8,986 nucleotides of DNA from an uncultured Eubacteriales bacterium. GTDB taxonomy: Bacteria; Bacillota; Clostridia; Oscillospirales; Acutalibacteraceae. Position 1 is the stretch's first letter, and each line of letters begins with the position of its first letter. Under the pieces are notes generated by a model, which was given only the letters and a program-made list of their open reading frames with translations, was not told where the DNA came from and ran no database searches. Below, piece by piece: positions 1-4,822 of this stretch. A program made the position numbers and the translations under genes. The stretch covers positions 1 to 8,986 of the forward strand of contig CABQAC010000072.1 of the NCBI GenBank assembly GCA_902462035.1, in the 5' to 3' direction.

Positions 1-721
1 CTTCCCGGGGTTCTGCCAGGCCGGCCAGGTTGGGCATCAATTCCACGAAAATGCCGTAATCCTCCACCGAGCGCACAATGCCCGCCACCGTCTCCCCGGC
101 GGTAAATTGGGCGGCGTTTTCCTCCCAGGTACCCAGTAATTCCTTGTGGCTTAAGCAGATGCGGCCGTTTTCATCGATGGCTTTGACGACCGCGCGGATG
201 TCCATGCCAGGGTAAAACCGTTCCCTGGGATGGTCGATACGGGAAATAGAAATGGCGTCGATCGGGATCAGCGACGGCACGCCGCAGCCGATGTCCGCAA
301 ACGCGCCGAAGGGTTCCAAATGGGTAACGCGCGCGTCAATCACATCCCCTGGCAAAAGCAGGGACAAGTACCGGTCCCGGCAGGCCTGCTGGGCCGCCCG
401 GCGGGACAGCGAAGCGGCCGGCCGCCCATTCAGGGTGGTAAAGCCGGTTATGTAAAAGCAAACGGGCTTGTTGACCCGGGAAATTACCGCGATATCCTTG
501 ACCGTTCCTTCCGCAATCCCCAGCGCGCCCTCCTCCCTGGGGATGATCCCCTTCATGCAGCCCAAATCCACAATCAGGTTGTGGCTGCTGTCGCAGATCA
601 CCGCGCGCGCCTCCAGCATGCGTTTTTCCCGGAACGCGTCCGCCAAAGCGGCGGGCGTCCGCAGGGCGGCCTGATTTTCCGGTGTGTCGATAAGCCGGCC
701 CTCCGGTCTGAATTCTGTCAT
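1..721 (-). CDS. S1-domain RNA-binding protein (ribosomal protein S1-like), 3' end off the window
   Basis: An open frame runs leftward from ATG at 721 and leaves the window at base 1, giving 240 visible codons. The protein opens MTEFRPEGRLIDTPENQ. It shows repeated S1/OB-fold units: a degenerate one at about residues 36-95, a clear one at about 124-194 (GDVIDARVTHLEPFGAFADI, then a terminal CLSHKEL), and the beginning of a third from 209 (GETVAGIVRSVEDYGIFVEL). Tandem S1 units with the G-x-V...G-x-F pattern are typical of the shortened S1 proteins of Clostridia, which bind single-stranded RNA and may help load mRNA on ribosomes. An AAAGG element lies about 10 nt before the ATG. The gene is divergent from the hydrolase-like gene at 1100. 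Whether it serves as the true ribosomal S1 or as a regulator cannot be decided from a partial sequence, so I give no symbol. Confidence 0.85.
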   Translation of the reverse strand, partial: MTEFRPEGRLIDTPENQAALRTPAALADAFREKRMLEARAVICDSSHNLIVDLGCMKGIIPREEGALGIAEGTVKDIAVISRVNKPVCFYITGFTTLNGRPAASLSRRAAQQACRDRYLSLLLPGDVIDARVTHLEPFGAFADIGCGVPSLIPIDAISISRIDHPRERFYPGMDIRAVVKAIDENGRICLSHKELLGTWEENAAQFTAGETVAGIVRSVEDYGIFVELMPNLAGLAEPRE

Positions 722-1099
722 TTTACTCACGCCTTTCTGTTCTTTTCCAACGGGAGAATTGAAAATCCTCGGTTGCGCCCGTCTGCCGACCCGCAATCAT
801 CCGTACAATAGTATGCGGGTGGCGCCCGGCGATATGACAGGCCCGGCGGTAAAAAATCAGTCTTATTTTCAGACCGTTTTATGCCCGGCGGCTGTTCCGC
901 AGGGTTCCGGAGCCCGGCGGAGGCAGCGGCTGTTTTATGCGCTGTCTTGAACCGTCTCAAGGCGGCGAAAGGCACGCCTATTTTCTTTATTTTGCGGTGG
1001 AAAAAAATAGTACCCTTTTTGGTTTTGCTATGCTACAATAACCTCGAGACAGGGCGTGTCCCGGTTTTAATTGACAACAGGCAGGAGGTTGATTTCTTT
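722..1099. other. Divergent intergenic spacer, no convincing gene
   Basis: This 378-base spacer separates two divergent genes. The right half holds a likely plus-strand extended -10 element (see the entry at 1031-1039). For the leftward S1 gene, the only candidate -10 is TACTAT at 813-808 on the minus strand, and it has no good -35 partner. The octamer GCCCGGCG occurs four times (starting at 824, 841, 883 and 912) at irregular spacing, with no clear meaning. The frame of the downstream protein stays open back to an ATG at 881, but that ATG has no Shine-Dalgarno sequence and the added residues look noncoding. I see no RNA gene here. Confidence 0.5.
1031..1039 (+). promoter_or_regulatory. Possible extended -10 promoter for the glycoside-hydrolase-like gene
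   Basis: TGCTACAAT at 1031-1039 matches the extended -10 form TGn-TACAAT. It lies about 60 bases upstream of the start codon at 1100. No good -35 hexamer is present at 16-18 bases, which extended -10 promoters can tolerate. No clear operator or CRE box is visible nearby, so carbon-source control is not shown. Confidence 0.4.
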
Positions 1100-2608
1100 A
1101 TGACAATCACTTATCCCAACCAGGTGGAACGGTGGGGCGTTTTCGAAGTGGCCCTTCCCGGCCGCAGCGACGGCAATCCGTTTACCGACTACACCATCCG
1201 CGGCACCTTTACCGGCGCGCAGGAAACGGTCGTAGCGGACGGCTTTTACGACGGACAGGGCGTGTATAGGGTGCGGTTCATGCCCTCGTTTACCGGTGCG
1301 TACCGGTTCAAGGTAGAAGGAAGCTTTTGCGGCGAAGCCGCCGAGGGATCGTTTGATGTAACGCCCGCCACCGGCAACAATCACGGCCCGGTACGGGTAA
1401 GCCACGTGTACCACCTGGCTTACGAGGACGCCACCCCCTACTATTCGGTGGGAACCACCTGCTACGCTTTTATGCACCAGCCGCTGCAGCGCCAGCAGCA
1501 GACCCTGCGCAACCTGGAGGGCACCTTCAACAAAATTCGGTTCTGTGTTTTCCCCAAGCATTACGATTACAATTTCCGCGATCCCATCACCTTCCCCTAC
1601 GAGGGTACGCCCTGCGACAATACCGGCATGAACAAGGAAAACTTCTCCACCTATAAGCCGGATAACCCGGGCAATCACTGGGACTTTACCCGGTTCAACC
1701 CCGCTCACTTCCAGCTGCTGGAGCAGCGGGTGCAGGATTTGATGGACCGTGGTATCGAGGCGGATATTATTGTGATGCACCCCTATGACCGGTGGGGCTT
1801 CTCCATCATGAAGCCGGAGGAGGACGACCTGTACTGGAACTACCTGGTGGCAAGGCTTGCCGCCTACCGGAACGTTTGGTGGTCCCTTGCCAACGAGTAC
1901 GACCTGATGCCCGCCAAAACGCTGGCCGATTGGGAGCGGTACGCGGCCATCCTGTGCGAAAAAGATCCCTACCGCCATCTGCGCAGCATCCATAACTGCC
2001 GCCATTTTTACGATTATTCCCGGCCGTGGGTCACCCATTGTTCAATCCAGCGCATGGAGAACGTCGAGCCGGTCACCAACACGGGCGCGTGGCGCCAACG
2101 GTACCATAAACCGGTGGTGGTGGACGAAATGTGCTACGAGGGGGACATCGAACACGCCTGGGGCAATATCAGCGCAAGGGAGCTTGTCTACCGGTTCTGG
2201 ACCGTCACCATCCGGGGCGGTTACGCCGGGCATGGCGAAACTTTTGCGGATCCGGACAGCATTCTTTGGTGGTCCCACGGCGGCGAACTCCACGGCGAAT
2301 CCCCTGCCCGCCTGCGGTTTTTGCATCAAATGCTCAGCGAAATTCCCGGTCCCGGCTTAATGCCCTGCCCGGAAGACCGGTTTGCCGCTACGGTGGAGGG
2401 AACATGGGACCGTTCCTACCTGTTGTATTATTACGGCTTGCAGCAGCCCCGGTACAAACGATTCTATTTTGACGACAATACCCGGTACCATGTGGAATTG
2501 ATCGATACCTGGAATATGGTTGTGGAGGATATGGGAATCCATTCCGGCCGGTTCCAAATCGACATGCCCGCCCGGGAATATATGGCCATGCGTATTCGTA
2601 AAGCGTAA
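1100..2608 (+). CDS. DUF5060/DUF4038-type glycoside hydrolase-like protein (C-terminal DUF5605-like)
   Basis: The 502-residue product has an N-terminal beta-sandwich resembling DUF5060 (about residues 8-90, with ERWGVFEVAL and GVYRVRFMPSFTGAYRFKV). A TIM-barrel region resembling DUF4038 / clan A glycoside hydrolases follows (about 100-410), then a short C-terminal beta domain (about 420-502). In the barrel, WWSLANEYD puts an Asn-Glu pair at N265-E266, the usual acid/base position at the end of strand 4. VVVDEMCYEG puts E343 where the nucleophile would be on strand 7. HPYDRWG (227-233) and WWSHGGELHGES (390-401) are further likely substrate-site motifs. No signal peptide or membrane segment is present, so it should act in the cytoplasm, perhaps on imported oligosaccharides. 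The substrate cannot be told. ATG 1100 is chosen because AGGAGG (1083-1088) sits 11 nt upstream; the open frame back to 881 lacks a site. The gene stands alone and is closed by the terminator at 2619. Confidence 0.85.
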   Translation: MTITYPNQVERWGVFEVALPGRSDGNPFTDYTIRGTFTGAQETVVADGFYDGQGVYRVRFMPSFTGAYRFKVEGSFCGEAAEGSFDVTPATGNNHGPVRVSHVYHLAYEDATPYYSVGTTCYAFMHQPLQRQQQTLRNLEGTFNKIRFCVFPKHYDYNFRDPITFPYEGTPCDNTGMNKENFSTYKPDNPGNHWDFTRFNPAHFQLLEQRVQDLMDRGIEADIIVMHPYDRWGFSIMKPEEDDLYWNYLVARLAAYRNVWWSLANEYDLMPAKTLADWERYAAILCEKDPYRHLRSIHNCRHFYDYSRPWVTHCSIQRMENVEPVTNTGAWRQRYHKPVVVDEMCYEGDIEHAWGNISARELVYRFWTVTIRGGYAGHGETFADPDSILWWSHGGELHGESPARLRFLHQMLSEIPGPGLMPCPEDRFAATVEGTWDRSYLLYYYGLQQPRYKRFYFDDNTRYHVELIDTWNMVVEDMGIHSGRFQIDMPAREYMAMRIRKA

Positions 2609-2618
2609 CTTGTTTTAT

Positions 2619-2660
2619 AAAAGCCGCCCTGCCAGCATTTTGCCGGCAGGGCGGCTTTTA
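2619..2660 (+). terminator. Strong intrinsic terminator after the hydrolase-like gene
   Basis: AAAAGCCGCCCTGCC (2619-2633) pairs perfectly with GGCAGGGCGGCTTTT (2645-2659) across an 11-nt loop. The outer A/T pairs supply the U-tract, and the structure is nearly symmetric, so it may also work on the other strand. It isolates the hydrolase-like transcript from the recombinase gene that starts 76 bases downstream. Confidence 0.9.
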
Positions 2661-2735
2661 GCGTTTCCGCGTCAGTATAGCGCTCACTTTGCAAGGTAAA
2701 ATAAAGCTATTACGTTGTAAATGGAGGGTTTCCCA

Positions 2736-3581
2736 ATGAATGATCGCAAAATAACGCTGGAACAGATGACGCGGTTCCGCCTGTACCTGGTTCACGAGGA
2801 GCGCAGCCCCGGCACGATAGAGAAGTATATGCGGGACGTTTCCTCCTTCGCTGGCTGGCTGGCCGGGCGGAAGGTAACCAAGGAGCTTGTAACGGGCTGG
2901 AAAGAGCATCTGCATGCCGCGGGCTACGCGCCGTCAACGGTTAACGCCATGCTGGCTTCCGCCCACTGCTTTTTCGATTTGCAGGGCTGGGCGGATTGCC
3001 GGGTAAAGTACCTGAAGATCCAGCGGCGCCTGTTCCGCAATTCCGACCGGGAGCTGACCCGAGGCGACTATGAGCGCCTGATCGCCACGGCACGCGAGCG
3101 GGGACAGGAGCGGCTGGCCTTGCTTATCGAGACGATAGGTGCCACAGGGGTCCGGGTAAGCGAGGTGAAATATATTACCGTTGAAGCCGTACAGCACGGC
3201 AGGTCCGAAATTTCTATGAAAGGAAAAATCCGTACGGTGTTAATTCCGGCCAAGTTGGCCCGGAAACTGCTAAAATACGCCAAAAAACAAAAAATCGTTT
3301 CTGGCGAGATATTTCTCACCAAAAACGAAAACAGCATGAGCCGCCGGCAAATATGGGCGTCGATGAAACGGCTGTGCCAATACGCCGGCGTGGAGGCCAG
3401 CAAAGTTTTCCCCCATAACCTGCGCCATCTGTTCGCCACGGCTTTTTACCGGGCCTACCGGGATATTACGCGGCTGGCCGATGTGCTGGGCCACTCTTCC
3501 ATCGAGACGACCCGCATTTACCTTGCGACTTCCGGTACAGAACATGCCCGCCAGCTGGACCGCCTGGGACTTGTGTTATAG
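2736..3581 (+). CDS. Tyrosine recombinase, putative DNA invertase of the adjacent promoter switch
   Basis: The 281-residue protein has an N-terminal SAM-like core-binding domain (about 6-90, with SPGTIEKYMRDVSSFAGWL) and a C-terminal catalytic domain (about 105-275). The full catalytic set is visible: R140 in ATGVRVSEV, K162 in MKGKIRTVLIP, H227 and R230 in PHNLRH, H253 in LGHSS, and the nucleophile Y262 in TTRIYL. The enzyme should therefore be active, cutting through a 3'-phosphotyrosine link. ATG 2736 is preferred over 2721 because GGAGGG (2723-2728) lies 7 nt before it and overlaps the earlier ATG codon. The last base of the stop codon is the first base of an inverted repeat whose partner is at 3830-3853, so the protein is left intact by inversion between them. 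The size and motifs resemble XerC/D and phase-variation invertases. The adjacent repeats and the promoter between them favour an invertase (inference). No clear promoter of its own is seen in 2661-2735. Confidence 0.93.
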   Translation: MNDRKITLEQMTRFRLYLVHEERSPGTIEKYMRDVSSFAGWLAGRKVTKELVTGWKEHLHAAGYAPSTVNAMLASAHCFFDLQGWADCRVKYLKIQRRLFRNSDRELTRGDYERLIATARERGQERLALLIETIGATGVRVSEVKYITVEAVQHGRSEISMKGKIRTVLIPAKLARKLLKYAKKQKIVSGEIFLTKNENSMSRRQIWASMKRLCQYAGVEASKVFPHNLRHLFATAFYRAYRDITRLADVLGHSSIETTRIYLATSGTEHARQLDRLGLVL

Positions 3582-3604
3582 GACCAAATCAACATTTTGC
3601 ATAC
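3581..3604 (+). repeat. Left inverted repeat (IRL) of the putative invertible promoter
   Basis: This 24-bp repeat is the reverse complement of 3830-3853 with one mismatch, at its fifth base. The perfect core is AAATCAACATTTTGCATAC (3586-3604). The repeat has an arm-spacer-arm look: CAAAT, then CAAC, then ATTTG-like ATTTTG. It begins at the last base of the recombinase stop codon. Confidence 0.9.
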
Positions 3605-3696
3605 AGTACCGCCGCCCGGTTATTTGGCGCCGGTGCCGTAAACGCAAAAAAGCATACCCTTTTTCCAAAAACAGGAGGCAAAAGAGTATGCAAAAC

Positions 3697-3734
3697 CAAG
3701 CCGTAAAAAATCAACTTTCCACGGCTTGTTTTTT
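3697..3734 (+). terminator. Intrinsic terminator inside the invertible segment
   Basis: CAAGCCGT (3697-3704) pairs perfectly with ACGGCTTG (3721-3728) over a 16-nt loop, followed by six T residues (3729-3734). In the current orientation it would end recombinase transcription before the switch promoter. On the opposite strand the stem is followed only by GTTTTGC, a weaker tail, so after inversion it would face the operon as a poorer terminator. Confidence 0.7.
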
Positions 3735-3756
3735 GTGTCCAAAATTGGAAATAATC

Positions 3757-3785
3757 TTGTTTTTTTGTAAAAACGATGATATAAT
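3757..3785 (+). promoter_or_regulatory. Switch promoter, currently pointing at the two-gene operon (ON)
   Basis: TTGTTT (3757-3762), a 17-base spacer and TATAAT (3780-3785) with TGA directly before it form a strong extended -10 sigma-A promoter. Expected initiation is near 3792, giving an 84-base leader that crosses the right inverted repeat before the AGGAGG site at 3864-3869. The -10 lies in a 21-bp palindrome (3776-3796), which could be an operator or reflect promoter activity in both directions. Confidence 0.8.
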
Positions 3786-3796
3786 TTTTATATCAT
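3776..3796. repeat. Palindrome over the switch promoter -10
   Basis: ATGATATAA (3776-3784) is the exact reverse complement of TTATATCAT (3788-3796), with TTT between. It covers both extended -10 elements. It may be a protein-binding operator or simply the signature of back-to-back promoters. Confidence 0.75.
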
Positions 3797-3818
3797 TATG
3801 TATTAGACAGACTGTCAA
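3787..3818 (-). promoter_or_regulatory. Possible opposing promoter within the invertible segment
   Basis: On the minus strand, TTGACA (3818-3813) is followed after 20 bases by TGA-TATAAA (-10 at 3792-3787). The -10 mirrors that of the plus-strand promoter through the palindrome at 3776-3796. The spacer is longer than the ideal 17, but the extended -10 could compensate. It now reads toward the recombinase gene. After inversion it would read toward the operon, through the terminator hairpin. Confidence 0.4.
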
Positions 3819-3829
3819 GGCCGCTTTCC

Positions 3830-3853
3830 GTATGCAAAATGTTGATTTTGTCC
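3830..3853 (-). repeat. Right inverted repeat (IRR) of the putative invertible promoter
   Basis: The reverse complement reads GGACAAAATCAACATTT followed by TGCATAC, matching the left repeat at 23 of 24 positions. This copy contains a clean dyad, CAAAAT-CAAC-ATTTTG, with 6-bp arms around a 4-bp centre. That is the arm-spacer-arm layout expected of a tyrosine recombinase core site. It lies in the leader between the switch promoter and the operon. Confidence 0.9.
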
Positions 3854-3875
3854 ATATGGGGAGAGGAGGGAGCGT

Positions 3876-4400
3876 ATGAAATCGCAATCTCTTTGCATTA
3901 TGGATGACGAGATACCGCGGGACGGCGGGCGATGGCCGGAATATACCTCTACCATGCTGGTCTGCTTCTCCGGCTGGGAAGGCGGCGTGGCCTGCGGGGC
4001 GCTTTGGGCGTTCTATTTTAAGAACCCCCGGTTGTTTCGGGGGTTGGACCAACTCCTGTTTGCGATGGAGTCCGTCATGGACGAAGCCAAACATCCCCAA
4101 GCGTGGTACGAAAGGCCGAACCTGTCCCTGTGCGGGAAAAGGCAGCGGTATTCTAAAGAAAAGCCGGATTCAGCCGCCTCCATGGCCCGCATGACGCCCT
4201 ACCATCCCCCAGATGGGCTGGCGCAAACGCGCGGGCGGCTTTGCACGGTTGCCGTTCGTGTTTACTGCCGCCAGCATGCCAGCATGCAGGGCAAAGCTCG
4301 GCTGCTAAACGGCGGCAATGTGGTCTGCTTCCGCAGCGCTCTGGAACTGCTGCATCTGCTCCAAGAAATGCTGGAGCAGACTGACGGTACAAGGAGGTGA
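3876..4400 (+). CDS. Unknown 174-residue protein with an internal duplication, first gene of the switched operon
   Basis: I do not recognise a named family. The start is secure: AGGAGG (3864-3869) sits 6 nt before the ATG. Residues 25-71 and 123-169 align over 47 positions without a gap: T26/T124, V29/V127, G41/G139, F54-R55/F152-R153 and L60-L61/L158-L159 are identical, and hydrophobic positions in the helix match. Each unit seems to be a short beta part (TxxVxx...G) then FR-x3-LLxxxxxM and an amphipathic helix. The linker (about 80-120) is polar and rich in K, R and P, so it is probably flexible. The C-terminal unit (VRVYCRQHASMQGKARL, FRSALELLHLL) resembles, from memory, short hypothetical proteins common in Oscillospirales. 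No signal peptide or membrane segment is seen. Its stop codon lies inside the next gene's Shine-Dalgarno sequence, so the two should be translationally coupled. Expression probably depends on the invertible promoter upstream. Confidence 0.85.
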   Translation: MKSQSLCIMDDEIPRDGGRWPEYTSTMLVCFSGWEGGVACGALWAFYFKNPRLFRGLDQLLFAMESVMDEAKHPQAWYERPNLSLCGKRQRYSKEKPDSAASMARMTPYHPPDGLAQTRGRLCTVAVRVYCRQHASMQGKARLLNGGNVVCFRSALELLHLLQEMLEQTDGTRR

Positions 4401-4407
4401 TGACCCC

Positions 4408-4668
4408 GTGAACATGGAATTATCCTTGCTGGATATTTTGGCGGTACGGATGGCATGCGTCAACCTGTCCGACCTGCGTTTTTTGTCCGATTGGGAGCAG
4501 GCGCGGCTGTCCCGCATCGTGGAGGCGATACCGGCCTGCACAGCCACGCTCCGCGACTGGAACGATACGCTGTGCTATTTGACGGGGGAACAGCCCCAAA
4601 GTACGCAAGAGGACGCGCGAAACCGCCTGATTCTATTTTTGCGCCAAAGCCGGACGGAAGCCTGCTAA
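4408..4668 (+). CDS. Unknown 86-residue protein, second gene of the switched operon
   Basis: A perfect AAGGAGGTGA (4391-4400) overlaps the stop of the previous gene and lies about 10 nt before GTG 4408. An ATG at 4414 in the same frame is possible but would be 16 nt away. The product, VNMELSLLDILAVRMACVNL onward, looks all-helical and soluble, with LSDLRFLSDWEQARLSRIVE (20-39) and TLRDWNDTLCYLTG (47-60) as its most distinctive parts. It contains four cysteines (17, 44, 56, 86) without a metal-site pattern. The acidic-aromatic DWND turn between two helices suggests a small helical bundle, perhaps a partner of the first protein. I assign no function. It ends about 155 bases before the convergent ileS stop. 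Confidence 0.82.
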   Translation: MNMELSLLDILAVRMACVNLSDLRFLSDWEQARLSRIVEAIPACTATLRDWNDTLCYLTGEQPQSTQEDARNRLILFLRQSRTEAC

Positions 4669-4775
4669 AATTGTTTTTTTCGTTTACCCAGGCAGTCTTG
4701 TCATTTAAAGCTGTTTTGCCTCTGCCTTACATACGAATAGTATAAAAAATATAAATAAAACAATTTGTAAATCAA

Positions 4776-4808
4776 GCAAGGGCCGGGGGAACTTCCCCCG
4801 GCCCTTGC
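4776..4808 (-). terminator. Intrinsic terminator of ileS
   Basis: GCAAGGGCCGGGGG (4776-4789) pairs perfectly with CCCCCGGCCCTTGC (4795-4808) around a 5-base loop. On the minus strand the stem is followed by a U-rich tail (TTGATTTACAAATTGTTTT), so it ends the ileS transcript 14 bases past its stop codon. On the plus strand no T-run follows, so it would be a weak barrier for the incoming two-gene operon. No better terminator for that operon is seen in the AT-rich stretch 4669-4775. Confidence 0.85.
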
Positions 4809-4822
4809 TGGCCGTTCAGCCC

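Larger units (their letters stand above)
3605..3829. mobile_element. Putative invertible segment carrying a terminator and an outward promoter
   Basis: The 225 bases between the two 24-bp inverted repeats should flip if the adjacent tyrosine recombinase acts on the repeats. In this orientation the segment holds, left to right, a GC-rich stretch, an AGGAGG site with an ATG at 3688, an intrinsic terminator (3697-3734), and a strong extended -10 promoter (3757-3785) pointing at the gene at 3876. The right half is AT-rich, unlike its surroundings. A weaker promoter reads the opposite way (3787-3818). Flipping would take the main promoter off the operon and aim it at the 3' end of the recombinase gene. 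The arrangement matches the general design of invertible-promoter phase switches. Inversion itself cannot be seen in a single sequence. Confidence 0.82.

Noticed and set aside
824..920. Four copies of GCCCGGCG in the left spacer
   Set aside because: The spacing is irregular, there is no dyad, and the octamer is unsurprising in GC-rich DNA, so this is too weak for an operator claim.
881..1099. N-terminal extension of the hydrolase-like protein back to ATG 881
   Set aside because: There is no Shine-Dalgarno at 881, a likely promoter and the AGGAGG site lie within it, and the family usually begins near residue 1 of the 1100 start.
1067..2038. 323-codon open frame on the minus strand
   Set aside because: It is antisense to the glycoside-hydrolase-like gene, has no ribosome binding site, and has no recognisable domain.
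2736..3581. Recombinase as the integrase of an integrative element or as chromosomal XerC/D
   Set aside because: No tRNA gene, flanking direct repeat, excision gene or other mobile cargo is visible. The adjacent inverted repeats with a promoter between them fit an invertase better. XerC/D cannot be fully excluded on motifs alone.
4669..4775. Terminator for the two-gene operon
   Set aside because: There is a T-run at 4673-4680 but no stable stem before it. AGGCAG/CTGCCT is only 6 bp around a 26-base loop.
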